Below, piece by piece: positions 20,305 through 31,777 of a stretch of 64,000 nucleotides of DNA. The stretch's first letter is position 1, and every line of letters starts with the position of its first letter. Source of the DNA: Cyathus striatus (lineage: Eukaryota; Basidiomycota; Agaricomycetes; Agaricales; Nidulariaceae). The stretch is from contig JAOVFP010000004.1 in the NCBI GenBank assembly GCA_025738555.1, positions 4,464,001 to 4,528,000 on the forward strand, written 5' to 3'. The notes under the pieces were generated by a model. The model did not search any database. It saw nothing but the letters and a program-made list of their open reading frames with translations, and was not told the origin of the DNA. The position numbers and the translations under genes were made by a program.

Positions 20305-22659
20305 CTAGCGGTGGCCTCCTCGTCTGCGCCTAGCCTTCATAGGCCCCCTGGCGACCTGGGCTGTATTAATCTCAGACCTCAACCACCTGGTCTTGGTCCA
20401 AGGCTTCATACCCTCCCTGTCATTAACGACCTCCAAGTCCTCCAAGTCCACACACACATCCATATCCCAGCGCATCCTCTTCACTGTCTCCTTGACATCC
20501 TCCCTCGGCGCCTTCGAATCAAACAAAGAGTTCTTCTGGTGCACAATCACCTCCCTCGCCCCACCCTCGCAGACAACAACCACCCTGCACCCTCTGATCA
20601 CAGTCTGCCTCTTATCATCCAAATCCCTTGTCCCCAGCACCTTCTTATCCTCTGCATCCCTGCCTATACACCGCGGATTCTTGCCCCAAGCAGGCCCAAA
20701 AATATCCTGCCTCCTCACATTCTCCCGGGACATATAAATCCCATCCAGATACCCTTCAAACCCCCCACATGTAGGACCCATACTCCCAATCTTCATCAAC
20801 CTCTCCCTCGTAAGCAACACCTTGCGCATCTTTTTCCTATCACCCACGACGTACACCAGCTGGTCAGGCACAATCCGTAACCCCTTCTTTCCATTGGGAA
20901 GCACAGTAACTTTGTATGCATTCCACTCGACGTGCAGGTTTCCTGGCTTTCAATGCAGCGAGAATAGGAGGCCTTCGGGGGAGGCGCTGTGCGGGATGGA
21001 CTGGAGGTATGTTTCGGGCTGGTGTTTGAGCGCATGGAACGTCGCGTAGTTCCTTTTGAGAGTGCGCACGAGTGGGAGTATAGGCGTTGCAGGGTGTGTG
21101 GGGATGTATGGTTCTGGCTCGCGTTCAGGGGAAGTGGGGCGTGTTGGGATGTCGTGTTCGGGCGAAGTGGGACATGTTGGGACGTCGTTTTCTGTTATGG
21201 ATGGGAGCATAGGAACATCTACAGCAAAAGCTCGACGGGGAAGTGGACGAATAGGTCTCCCTGTCGTTGTGCGTTGGATGCGGAGAAGTGCTCTATCCAC
21301 CGCTTCGACGTCGAATGTAGGCGCGTCAGGCTTAGGGGATGTTGACTCCGAGGGGGCAGGCGTGGGTGGTAAAGAGGGTGTATCTGAGCGTCGTGGACGC
21401 TTGGTAGGTACTTCTGGTGCTTCGGGCTCTTCGAATGCGACGGCGTGTTGACGACGTAATGCGCGAGGTGTTGTGCACTCAGAGGGGGTATGTGTAGATG
21501 ACGATGAGGGGAGATCCAATACTGTATCGGAACACTGGAGATTTCTAGGTGCAGCCTCCGTCGCCGTGGGCGCAAATGCCACGGCGCGTTGACGTAGTGG
21601 ACGAGCTCTTGTGGATTCGGAGGGGGTGGATGTAGATGCTGATGTAGGTGGTGAGGGAGAAGAAGAAATACCAAAATTTAATACTGTATCGGAACGCTGC
21701 AGCTCTCTGGGAGCAACCACTTTATCTGGAACTGGTAATTCGAATGCCACGGCGCGTTGACGACTTAATGGGCGGGGTCTTGTGGACTCTGAGGGGGCAG
21801 ATGTAGATAGCGAAGAAGGGCCAGGGTCCAAGATTGTATCGGAACGCTGCAGATTTCTAGGTGCAGCCACCTCCTCTGGGACTGGTAATTCAAAAGCTAC
21901 GGCGCGTCGACGACGTAACGGGCGGGGTCTTGTGGAATCGGAGAGGGTGAGTGCGGATATGCCAAGGTCCAACACTGTATCGGAACGCTGGGGTGCCTCG
22001 TCCGGCGTATTCGAACGTTGCAAAGCTGGTGCAGGTGGCACCGGTATATCTTCCTGCATTTCATCCCTCTGGTCCTGCGTCTCCCCTTCCTCCGTAATTG
22101 GCACACTTACCCAAGGCGCAACATTTTCATCCGCCCTATGCCGTCTCGGTGACCTCCTCGCGGGCGTCGTGGCCACCTCCAATACCTCATCATCCCTTCG
22201 CGGTGTCCTCGTCGGTGCAGAAGAGGGAGAATTCAAAGCCGCGTCTACTCTCGTTAACGATGTTCTGGACGCAGGCAGCGGTGTTGTTATTCTGGGAGGC
22301 GTGGTGGGGATAGTGAGTACATACGGCTCTTGTGGAGATCGCGAACGCGACGGCGCCTGTGGTCTTGTTTCGAATTCCTCTGGGACGTCGAGGAATGATG
22401 GTGTAAGACGTGAGATGGGTGTTGATGGTGCTAATCCGTGTTTAGCATACAGTGGCATATTAAGGCGATCGATAGGATATGAACCTCCACTTGGACTGGG
22501 TGGCATCGACCCATACCACGCTGTAGGTGGGGAACGTTCTATTATATCGTCCGGGATGGCGAGGGTGAATGTGGTAAGGCCCGGCAATGCTATGTTTCTT
22601 TGGAGTGGCAGCGCAGCTGCTGGAGAGACTGGGATGGGTGCGTGGAGAGTAGTCGCCAT
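20305..22659 (-). CDS. TRWW-family protein, longest member, interrupted by one in-frame TGA
   Basis: From ATG 22659 the frame reads 569 codons to TGA at 20950-20952, then continues in the same frame to 20305. The family's conserved C-terminal domain lies after the TGA (NLHVEWNAYKV, DGIYMSR, LEDLEVV, TKTRWLRSEINTAQV). The N-terminus begins MATTL like its paralogs. The central part contains about five units of RSDTVLD...TRPRPLRRRRAVAFELPVP, plus short Pro/Thr/Ser-Pro repeats near residue 520. Two readings are possible. One is a nonsense mutation (TGG to TGA fits, giving LHWKPGN). The other is removal of the stop by a 123-nt in-frame intron with a GTGCGC donor and a weak AAG acceptor ending just before CCAGGAAAC. 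Function is unknown. Very low sequence similarity to the other members outside the domain suggests fast evolution. Confidence 0.6.
21380..22000 (-). repeat. In-frame coding minisatellite, five units of about 140-160 bp
   Basis: The plus-strand landmark 'actgtatcggaacgctg' (encoding QRSDTV on minus) recurs at 21521, 21683, 21833 and 21974, with a degenerate fifth near 21381. Spacing is 141-162 bp and always a multiple of three. Each protein unit pairs RSDTxLD with a basic R-P-L-R-R-R-A-V-A-F block. Unit number is likely to vary between strains. Confidence 0.8.
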
Positions 22660-22770
22660 TGTCGGTGTCTTGGTTGAGAAAAGGTAAGATGGTGTAGTGG
22701 TAAGATGTGACGCAGTGTGTTGAGCAAAACGATGGACAATGCGTCGTGGCTGGGGGAAATGTCCCAGCCC

Positions 22771-22778
22771 TATTTATA
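22771..22778 (-). promoter_or_regulatory. TATA box of the TRWW-family gene at 20305-22659
   Basis: The minus strand reads GGTATAAATAGGG, about 112 bp upstream of ATG 22659. Two paralogs also have a TATA-like sequence at 32-95 bp, so this family appears to use TATA promoters, unlike the BuGZ-like gene. Confidence 0.55.
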
Positions 22779-22784
22779 CCACCG

Positions 22785-23470
22785 GAGAATGGATTGAATG
22801 TTTTGAATTGTAAGTGTTGCCTGACTTATACGGGGTCATTCAGTATTACTGAATTGGGCAGGGCATTTACATTGTTATCTCGTTTTAGTAGTCCGGGGGC
22901 GCGTGAGCCTTGTTTGGGTTTGACTCGCTCTACCGTGTGGTTTGAATGTGTCTGGCCGTAACTGATTGGTGCTTGACTCCGTATGGCCGGGTCTTCACCG
23001 ATTCAATTCCGTGTAGTGGCTGACTCCAGGCATATACGTAGGTTCAACTAGCGATACGTGGTATGTCTCTGCAAAACCGACTCTGCCAAGTCATTGCTGT
23101 ACTACTGTAGTCAATCCACGCTTTGCTATGGGTAGTCAGATGCAACGAGCAGGTGGAGACAAAAGAATCAGGCAGCTCGTACAAAGAGGTGTCAGCCATG
23201 TTGGCGAAACGATTTCAGTCATTATCTATGTACTTTACAAAATGTGTACCTACATCATATTCAATATACGAAAGATGGTAGATGGTAGACTAAACTACTA
23301 AACGCTAATTAACCAAAACGTACGATGAAGACACAAAATTGAGCGAAGCAGGAAGAGAGAGGATCCTGAAGGTATGATTGATATTCATTCCAAAGCTGCA
23401 AGTACAGCCAATAACTATACTAAAATGGTAGCTTAAATATACCCCACTCTACTTTTATGTATCTTGAGAT
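22785..23470. other. Intergenic, no gene seen
   Basis: About 690 bp between two co-oriented TRWW-family genes. No splice-supported exon, repeat or element is recognised. Confidence 0.5.
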
Positions 23471-24679
23471 TCACATTGTAAACTCCTCATAGGTCTCTTC
23501 AATAACTCTCCTCGACATCCGCCCCTTCGGAACCTGATTCTCATCAATCCCATCTGCCCACCATCGCGTCTTCTTCTTAGGCTTCACTTCCTCCTTCCTA
23601 ATCACTTCCAAATCCTCCAACTCCCCAAGCAGCTCCTCGTTATTCACCCTCGCTAACGTTTGCATGCGCACTTTCTTCGGCCCATCCTGCAGGAGAAAGG
23701 CCTTCCGAGTGACGAAGACAGTCTTAACTTTTCCCCCAGCAACGACGATGATGTTGCTCATGGGCTGCACAGTAAGCGTCACATCCTTCGCGTTCTCTAG
23801 CGCATTCTGCGCTGCGAGCTCCTTTGGTATGTGAACTTTCACCGGCTTAATCTGAGTCTTCACCCCCCTCTTCAGTAATCCCCCTGCTGACTCGACGCAT
23901 GCCTGGTCAGGAACGTATATCCCGTCCGGCGCATCCGCATAAAAGCTAGCCAAGGGCGAATCCTGCCCCTCGATTCTAGCTAGCGTATCCTGTGTGAGGA
24001 TAACCCGCCTCGTGTCAGTGTTGGTGATCATGATCTTGCTTCCCAGTGGGATGTAAATCCCTTTCACGCCCTGGGGAGCTGGCAGATCTATCCGTTCGTA
24101 TGATTCGTATGCGACGTGAACTGAGCCGGCCTCGTGTCGTGAGAGGGATATCTCGACTTCAGGCTGGGGAAGGGACTCTAGTGGCAGAAGCTGTTCCGCT
24201 CTCTTGAACCAATTGCGCAAGGAAGAAGGGGGAGAGATGGTGTATGAACGTCGGTAACGTCGACGGGAAGAGACCAAGGGTGTTGGTGGTGCAGTTATCG
24301 CTGCCAATAAAGACGCGGCTGATGCAGTTTCCTTAATGTACTTAATGGACCTGTTGGCAGAAACTTGCGTCAGCATCGAGGATGAAGATTTCCCAGATGA
24401 GGCAAGTGAAAACTGCACGCACGCTTTACCCTTTTGTAGAGGAGGTTCGGTCGGGTTGCTGGCAGATAATATTGTGCCAAGCAACTTCTCTGCCGTCGTC
24501 GGAGAGCGATAAACATAGAACTTTGAATGACTATCGTTCGATAAGTTCACTGCTGTTGTCCCTCGACTCAGCCATTCCGGAATACAGCTCTTTGAGCATG
24601 AGGACATAAGCGTTGGTGTTACAGGGGCAGATGCAGAAGTGAGATGGTGGATGTGTGTGGGAGGCAAAGTAGCGGCCAT
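23471..24679 (-). CDS. TRWW-family protein, intact single-exon member
   Basis: 402 codons from ATG 24679, chosen over 24688 because paralogs begin MATTL and this one MAATL. Residues 1-190 are Ser/Thr-rich with a basic patch (RRRYRRSY). From about residue 190 the conserved domain runs in order: SVHVAYESYERIDLPAP, GVKGIYIPLG, ILTQDTLARI, DSPLASFYADAPDGIYVPD, DVTLTVQPM, KVKTVFVTRKAFLL, LGELEDLEVI, KKKTRWWADGI and QVPKGRMSR. No enzyme motif, membrane helix or signal peptide is evident. The beta-rich look with regular Gly-Ile-Tyr and Val-Thr-Leu strands suggests a small all-beta domain (inference). I do not recognise the family. This copy defines the uninterrupted gene model used to judge the other copies. 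Confidence 0.8.
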   Translation of the reverse strand: MAATLPPTHIHHLTSASAPVTPTLMSSCSKSCIPEWLSRGTTAVNLSNDSHSKFYVYRSPTTAEKLLGTILSASNPTEPPLQKGKACVQFSLASSGKSSSSMLTQVSANRSIKYIKETASAASLLAAITAPPTPLVSSRRRYRRSYTISPPSSLRNWFKRAEQLLPLESLPQPEVEISLSRHEAGSVHVAYESYERIDLPAPQGVKGIYIPLGSKIMITNTDTRRVILTQDTLARIEGQDSPLASFYADAPDGIYVPDQACVESAGGLLKRGVKTQIKPVKVHIPKELAAQNALENAKDVTLTVQPMSNIIVVAGGKVKTVFVTRKAFLLQDGPKKVRMQTLARVNNEELLGELEDLEVIRKEEVKPKKKTRWWADGIDENQVPKGRMSRRVIEETYEEFTM

Positions 24680-24770
24680 CTTGAACAACTTTCAACGGCT
24701 TTCAAACGGTAGTAAGAGGTGGTAGTAATATGTGGTAAGCAGTGTGTGCCCCCGCGAGGTAGCAGGCCAT

Positions 24771-24777
24771 TTTATAT
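24771..24777 (-). promoter_or_regulatory. TATA box of the TRWW-family gene at 23471-24679
   Basis: The minus strand reads CATATAAAATGG about 92-98 bp upstream of the ATG, placed similarly to the TATA box of the neighbouring paralog. Confidence 0.5.
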
Positions 24778-24779
24778 GA

Positions 24780-25690
24780 CTCTGTTATTTGAATAGTGAG
24801 TAGATTGTATTGAGCCATATAATTGAATTGAGGTCTAGAACGAGGGCGCGATCGAGGTTTTGGTACCAAATCCCGACGATCACTGTTCAAATATCAACGG
24901 GATGCATTGCCTCCGGAGACGAACCACATCATAGGCCAAGTCTGTCAATCTGCCTGCGACCTGAGGGCACAAACACCGAGAATTATTTGAAACATCTGAA
25001 AGAAACCAATAGATATAAGTAACAAGTACGGGTTGCAATTAAGAGCGCATTTACCATGCGCATCACTCTATTCAGTCTCAACAGAAATAAGCTGCGCTCT
25101 ACGACTCAACGGTGCGCAAGAAGTACTGCTCTAGGCGAGTCCCACATAAACCTGGTAAGTAGACGTGAACAGGTTGCTCTATTGGTTGGATATTAGTGAG
25201 ATATTGGTGGAGTGGGGATAGAGATAAGGAAAGGGTATAACGGAAGCCTGAAGGGGAGGAAATGGTAAAGAAACGTACTTTGCATACTCCCCGTGCCCTC
25301 TATATGCGTACATGCATGGCAATTTTGACAACTAGCAGGCTGTGATATCTACTCGTCCAAAGAGAATCGCGCGTCAGCACTGGTTCAATCAAGTTGTTAA
25401 AGAGTACTCGCCACAAACTCACCGGGTTCAACACAAGTTCAACAAGCTATAAGCCTCCTCGCCTCCTTGGAATTCAAGTTCTCAAAGACCCGACGAAGAG
25501 CTCAAGGTCAACGGGAGATCTAATGGAAGCACTCGGAGATGTATCATGTTTGTGAAGAATAGGCTCGTGACCATCCGGTTCTGTTGTGACCAACGACATT
25601 CACTGCAACCTCAGACCTGAACACACTTCCATTCTATCAAATTTAGGTGTTTACAAGAAAATTTGTGAGTTTCTATTCCTAAGGCTCCTA
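24780..25690. other. Intergenic, no gene seen
   Basis: About 900 bp with no supported exon. The far end leads into the D3 duplication copy on the plus strand. Confidence 0.45.
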
Positions 25691-27560
25691 CTCTGTATCC
25701 ATTCTGTGATCTCTGAACAACTTGCTAACTTCATCCTCACAGGCCGTCTTGGAACCTAGGCTTAAATCCGGAAGGGATGAAGGAGGCGCTGCACCGTACC
25801 TACTGTGCGGATTATCTGAGCGGATATGTAAAGTTGATTCGAGAAGGAGCCTGAGCGGGATCAGATTATAGCGATGGTATGTTCCTTTTCTCACTTTCTT
25901 TTGCCTCGCTCCGTCCTTCCATCTCATCTTATCCCCTCTCTTTCTAGGGGACCTTTCCCGGCCACAATTCATTCATGTCAGGCAGCTTCATGCGCTTGTC
26001 TTCGAGCAGGATCTCCTATGCATCGTCGAGAACATTTGGAATCGGGACTGCGAGTCACGACATATCCAAAATGGTCAATGCACCGATTCGGGTGGAGCTT
26101 CATTCAACGGTGTTGAATACAATTCAAAAGTAGGCCGCAGTCTGTAGCGTTGCGTTTCTTGATCTTTACTGGCAACGTAGCCGCTATCGCATCTTCCGGC
26201 AACGGACACCAGCCAGCCACTGCAGCTGCATCTACACCGACGCGAAAGCCTCTCTGGAGGACATTGTTGCAACGACGCCGGAGCCACCATCGCCAAGTGG
26301 GTGATTCGAGAGACCGCAGCAATGGAATTCAAATTCAATCTATCAAACGAGGGTGGTGCACCCAAGGCACGAAACAAACATGCGAGGATACAACCTATCG
26401 TTATCCGACCGCGAACGCGTGTATCGTCGGTGTACGTACAGGCATCTTCTTTGCCTGGGGAATCTTCATCCGCAGTGCTAACGCCGGTTCCCGCCCAGGT
26501 CCGTTCGTACAGATAGCCAGAGCGAGACTCGTGTTTCCTCCTCGTCGACATCAGCTCTCCCTCAAGCAATAAATCCATTATCATTCAATCCTTCTATATT
26601 TTTCAGCTCGAACAACGCTTTAAAGCCCTTTCTCATTCTCATTCTCATCGACACCTACATCCGAGGTATCACGCTCCGTTTCCCGCCCTATCAAATTCCT
26701 TCCCAAACAAAAGATATACAAGCCGCCAGTCGAAAACCCTCCGATGCACTTTCAACCAGGTTCCTTACATGTCTCCTGGGGGTGTACAAGCGTATGACGC
26801 TTCCGGGTCCCGAAGGCGTCAAGGGAATTTACATCTCATGGGGAAGCAGCATCGTGCTCGTCAATCCCTGGAAACGGATCGTCCTTACAAGGGACACGTT
26901 GGATATGATTGGTGGAGATGATTCGCCGTTATTTCCTTTCTATGCGAATGAACCAGATGGGATATATGTCCCTGATTCAGCGTGCATCGAGCAGAAAAAA
27001 GTTCCGGTGAAGGGGATGTTGGAAGTCAAGATGTTAACCGAGGAAATATCTGAAGAAATTGAAGAGAATGCGAAGGGGAACGAGGAGGGACTAACGCTGA
27101 CGGTTCAACCGATGCACGATGTTATCGTCATTGGTAGAGGAGGGTGAAAAGCGTCACTGTCACTCCGCAGAACTTCCTCTTTGAGGGAACCTCACAGCAG
27201 GAACGACAGGAGACGTTGGCAAGGATACAGAAGCTTTCCAGGAAAATGGACGAGGTGGAAGTGGACAGGACAGAGGTGAGACCACCGAAGAGGATGGGTA
27301 GGCCTGAGGGGATTGATGGTATGTAGATTGATGTACATGGCTGGGGGAGGAAGTTGTGATAGACCCAGCGGTATCGGCTGTACAGCTGAGTTACCATCAC
27401 TTATTGCGGTTTGTCTATAACTTATAAATCAGATATTTGCGAACATATATTATCTTTGAAGCTGAGCAGAGATCTGAGTAAAATTCTGGTTACGAGAGGG
27501 CTAAGTACGTTTGACGCAACAGCTCAGCCTCAGAGCTGAGTGGGAGTTATCGTGCACTAG
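25690..27560 (+). repeat. D3 duplication, copy 1
   Basis: This segment matches 36650-38890 and 42920-44660 (both minus). Shared landmarks in order: 'gaacaact(t)gctaac' acceptor region, 'ctttctaggg' acceptor, an exon-like frame with SRPQ, IHV and the VFEQ stretch (about 25950-26110), 'gtatatccgcgaacgcg'-type sequence near 26400, the TRWW domain relic, and the 'gataatatattg' tail in inverse order. Open frames are preserved between splice-like signals, so the unit derives from a multi-exon gene. Confidence 0.75.
26740..27326 (+). pseudogene. TRWW-family domain, frameshifted and C-terminally truncated
   Basis: The domain begins MHFQPGSLHVSWG and then shifts frame near 26785, continuing YKRMTLPGPEGVKGIYI, DSPLFPFYANEPDGIYVPD and LTVQPMHDVIVIG. 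A second shift lies near 27140, where one G is missing compared with the copy at 37071-37337. Reading then resumes as KSVTVTPQNFLFEG. It ends RPPKRMGRPEGIDGM without the TRWW block. Two frameshifts and the lost end indicate a pseudogene. It is in opposite orientation to the intact members around it. Confidence 0.75.
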
Positions 27561-27713
27561 CACCAGTCCACTGCCTTAGGAACGTACATACCTCGATCAG
27601 CATGGTTCAAACAATGATGATATTCTGCAATGATGACTTCTGGCTGCTGATATAAATACGTATATGCTTAATTGTAAATACTAAAGACCTTCCCACTGGT
27701 ATTCATAACCTCT

Positions 27714-29051
27714 TCAGATCCAACCAACCTCCATAGAGTTCTTCTTACTCTCAGCGTCCTTCCACCTCACTGTCCCCTTAGGAACCTGGTACTCATTAAT
27801 CCCCGCAGCCCACCACCTTGTCCTCTTGACCGGCATCTTATCCTCCTCCTCTCGCACAACTTCCAAATCTGGTAGCTCGCAGCCCAGCTTTTCTTTCGGC
27901 ATACTTGCCAAAGTCATCCTCCGTATATCGAAGGGTAAACCGCCTAGAATGAAAATTTCCGGATAGAGTGTGACAATCTTAACTCTACCCCCACCGACGA
28001 TGATGATGTCGTACATGGGTAGTATCGTGAGTGTTATATCTTTGGCATTTTCCTTCGCATTCTCCGCTGCAATATCTTCCGGAATATCCACATCGACGTG
28101 CCCCAACCTCCACTTCATCACCATAATCTTCTCTTGCTCAATACAAGCGCACGCAGGGACATACATCCCGTCCGGCGCATTCGCATAATAAACACTCTCC
28201 CGCTGAGGTATATCCTGGCCACTGTTCGCCGGGATCCTTGCCAACATATCTTTTGTAAGATAAATTTTTCTCGGGGGATTGGCGACAAGAATCATCATCT
28301 TCCCTACCGGGATGTATATCCCTTTCACGGGTGGAGGAGCCGGGAAATATATGTGTTCATATGCCTCGTATCTGACATGAAGGCTGCCGGGTTGCATATG
28401 TTTCGACGAGAGTTCAAGTAGATAATGCCACCCGGCCCAGATTTTACTTTCGCGGACAGACTCACAGATAGGCTGAGAGGTAGAGACCGGTGCTTCAAGA
28501 GCAGGTGCTGGTGTAGAGGACACTGCAGCTACCAGAGAAAGCCCTGATTCTGCATCATTATCCCTGCTGAAAGGGAGGACACCTGTTGTTGGTGTAGATC
28601 CTGACACAGAGAGGGCCGGTGCTGGTACTGGTGAGGCTGATAAGGCAGAGGTGGCATTACTAGTGGTTTCTTCGCAGGGGGGTCTGTTTGCAAACGTTAT
28701 ATCTGAAGCAATTGAAGATTCTACAAACATTGAAGGAATGTGATCGGGAGTTGTTATCACTGTCAGAGCTGGTATCTCTATCGACATGCATGCCCTATGG
28801 TGTGGCCAGTTATCATATATGTTTGTGCGGTGGAATTAGTAGAAAAAGGAGTACTTATTGGGTGTACAGCTCTCGTTCCCAAGGCTTGTCGATGCCATTT
28901 TCCGTATCAGACACTCGGGGATGGTACTTTCATCTTCAGCATTGGTATAAGTCTCTGTCCTTTGTATGGGAATCCTCGTCGGCACCATAGTCGAGGGGGT
29001 AGTTTGTGAGGTGGACTGGGAGGCGTGTGCGGAATGCAAAGTAGTAGCCAT
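27714..29051 (-). CDS. TRWW-family protein, two-exon member
   Basis: Exon 1 is 29051-28855 and exon 2 is 28794-27714, giving 425 residues. The 60-nt intron (GTACTC...CATAG) removes an in-frame TAA and keeps frame. The start MATTLHSAH matches the family start. Residues 1-190 are Ser/Thr/Pro-rich. The domain follows: PGSLHVRYEAYEHIYFPAP, GVKGIYIP-like VKGIYIPVG, IYLTKDMLARI, YYANAPDGMYVP, DITLTILPM, VKIVTLYPEIFIL, LPDLEVV, KRTRWWAAGINEYQVPKG. No catalytic motif or membrane helix is seen. A TATTTAAAT box lies 32-40 bp upstream of the ATG. Probably functional; role unknown. Confidence 0.78.
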
Positions 29052-29082
29052 GTCGAAGTTGAAGAGTTGGTCCGTAGGGGGA

Positions 29083-29091
29083 TTTAAATAC
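29083..29091 (-). promoter_or_regulatory. TATA-like box of the TRWW-family gene at 27714-29051
   Basis: The minus strand reads GTATTTAAATCC 32-40 bp before the ATG, implying a very short 5' UTR if used. Confidence 0.45.
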
Positions 29092-29204
29092 GTCGATGTA
29101 GAAGTTTCCTTTGAATAGCGAGTATTCAATTCAATAATATTGAATTGAACTTTGTGATCTGTTTGTAGTCTGCTTCTACATGGCGCAAAAACATACCCTC
29201 GCAA

Positions 29205-30480
29205 TAATGCTTCAGAGCATTAACATATCATTCCTTGCCAAACTGCAGCAGTATTCCATGTAATATGCATACACTCCATTTATATCGCTAAACTTTGCAA
29301 CGAGTAAGGATGTAACCTCTGTCAGCTATGAAATTCTAGCGCCAGTCTAGGCAGGTAATGCACATGAAGTTGAATGCCATGGAGGCACTGAACTCTACTA
29401 TGAGACGAGAGGGGTGACCCCCGAGGCAGAGGATATGAAAGCTACTAACAGGGTGACCCGGAGTCTTACACAACATAGTTGAAAGATTATGCGGGGGTCC
29501 TCCCAATCATAGGCGAGAAGCAGAAAGCAACATCAAGCCGCATGGACAGCTATTAGTATAGGAGGGTTCCCCCCGCACAATAGCTGAGTGACCTTGTGAA
29601 GCATTGTAATACCAGGCGGAACGAAGACACCGCAAGGACGAGGTTCTCAGGAGTGACAGTGGACGGACGACACAGTAGAGACTCCTGGCACAATCTGCCT
29701 CCTCCAAATGACGACATAAAGCGATATGGAATAGTGAAGACGTAAATGGATGTTTTTGGTACGACACTGAAGACACAACCCACAGTTTATCCACCGCCAT
29801 GATAGTAATACCAAAGACCAGAAGGCTTCCCGCACGATGAGAGTCGATTCAGCTTAAGAAACGGGATGAAAGGCTGCACCACCCGAGTTCCAGCAAAGGA
29901 ACGGATCGCACTCCTCAGTGGAGACACAGAACATCAGCCGCTGTAAGCTCAGTCGAGGGTGGAGCTGCCAAGTGAAAAGGGGGGTTGGGAAGCCTGAGAT
30001 TGGGACGACGAGCGAAGGATGGGGAGGGCTAAGTGGTGCACCATTCGTATGGCTTGCTGCACTTCAGGGTGATACTGGGTTAACTTCAACGCCAACACAA
30101 ATGCGCGATGTTGTGTCTACACTAATCCTGCTTCGTCAGTACACCACACAAACGAATGAAAAAAAAGCCGACCTTAAGTAACGTACTTAGCAGCCTTACA
30201 ACTCAACAACACAGTTCCAATGTCGCCACATTTTCAACATGTCCATCACTTCTCAGACCTTCCCCAGCGCGTCAATTTACAACTTCACCATTCCCTCCCC
30301 GCGTTACCTGCAAGTTGCAACCCCTTCCCAACTCTCATGATATGTTCGGCTTGTCGACTTCGAAAGCCACGTAGCTCTCTTGAACAAGCCTCCCAGACCT
30401 GTCGCGCACTTGCACGTATGTAGACATGCGACGCGGACTGCGGAGGCAATATGTTGCCAGGATTGCGATAGCTTTGTCTT
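29205..30480. other. Intergenic, no gene seen
   Basis: Several short frames on both strands have no conserved block, paralog or splice pattern. I see no recognisable element. Confidence 0.45.
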
Positions 30481-30489
30481 CGGGACCCT

Positions 30490-30805
30490 TGTCAGCATCT
30501 GCTGTCGTTATTGCTCCGGTGTTCCCTAGAAAAGGAAGTTCTCAAGGGTGACGGTGGCAGTCTTCAGTCCCCATAATAACGATAATAACTTGGTGCATTG
30601 GTTTCATCGTCAACGTAACATCTTTTTCATTCTCCATTTCATTGCGAGCTGCAGCATCGTATGGAATTTCCACCTTCACCTTGATTTTCACCATATCCTC
30701 GACCGGAACTTTCTCCCGTTCAATACACGCGAAGTCAGGGACATAGATCCCATCTGGCGCATTGGCGTAGAAAGTAAATAATGGCGAGTCGACACCATCG
30801 ATCAT
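30490..30805 (-). pseudogene. TRWW-family domain fragment
   Basis: The minus-strand frame reads DSPLFTFYANAPDGIYVPD, EREKVPVEDM, DVTLTMKPM and a following VIIVIMG, the centre of the family domain. It then shifts frame into LKTATVTLENFLF and hits a TAG. The upstream part (GVKGIYIP) and the TRWW block are absent. It is a truncated remnant lying directly downstream of the mini-exon gene, as in the block at 36.6-40.9 kb. Confidence 0.7.
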
Positions 30806-31777
30806 ACCGTCTACTCAATATTTAGCTTCTGCAAGTAAACTCCGGCCTGTATCACAACACGCCCTTGCTCCTGAGTCCCAACTGCGCCGACGTAGCATCC
30901 TAAAGGAAACCGCTCATATGGTCTGACTGCTCGCGGAGTGTTGTGAAGCCACCAGATACTTATCACGAGCTATTGGATGAAGAAGGTTCTACGAGGATCG
31001 ATGTTAGTGAGGTGTTAATGTGAGCGCGAGGTGATAAGAATGGTAAAGTCGTTGACATGAACGCCGCTTCATAGGCCGAGAGTGGATTGGATTGATGCAG
31101 CAGCTGAGCGGGAGTCATTATATATGCCTGTGAGATTCGTTAGTATAAGACCATAACACAGAAAATAGAGAGTAAATAAAGTAGATGAAGAAGCGTACCC
31201 TCGCCTGAACAAGTTCCCGAACTACCGACATGAATAACGATCAGTGTACTTATCATCATCAAGGAGACCGGTTTCTATATACGAAGAGTGTAGATGAGCG
31301 CATTGAAGTGCTGGTTTGCATGCTTAAGTTTCTAATGCCCCAGACAAAGTTCCAGTTGACAGTCAGCGGTTGAAGCTAGTGAAGTTTGAACTCCAGGAGG
31401 AGGCAAGGGAGAGATGCGGTTTAGCATTGTCAACGTGAAATAGATCGAGGGGTATTATTCCTTCGCAGTACCTCTTCAACAGAGAAGGTGAGCTAAGGCT
31501 CTAGCCTGGAAGCGACTTATAGCCGCTCAGCTGGTAGATGGCGGCGGGCGAAATGTCACATTCTGGTCACACGAGTAAACAGACCTGAGCAGTGAGCTCG
31601 ACCTGAGCCTCCTTCACCTTGCCTCCCAATTGCTTCCTTCCCAATTCCTATCACCACGCGCTCCCTTGTTCAAACTTGAACTTCAAAGCGCTACATTCCA
31701 ATTGTAAGGTTCAATATTGAGTACATGGTACATTCTCTGCTCCATTGATCTCAACCCCAAACCTTTACAGCCACTAC

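Noticed and set aside
20947..20955. Programmed stop-codon readthrough as the primary explanation
   Set aside because: The context CAT TGA AAG lacks the CTA or C following base typical of efficient readthrough; mutation or an intron is simpler.
21782..22687. 301-codon plus-strand frame and a 189-codon frame at 20311-20880
   Set aside because: Antisense to the repeat-rich TRWW-family gene, which has paralog support; codon bias of that gene leaves the opposite strand open.
26150..26572. 140-codon frame in D3 copy 1 as an intact gene
   Set aside because: The three D3 copies disagree in frame here and contain stops and indels; treated as part of a decayed multi-exon unit.
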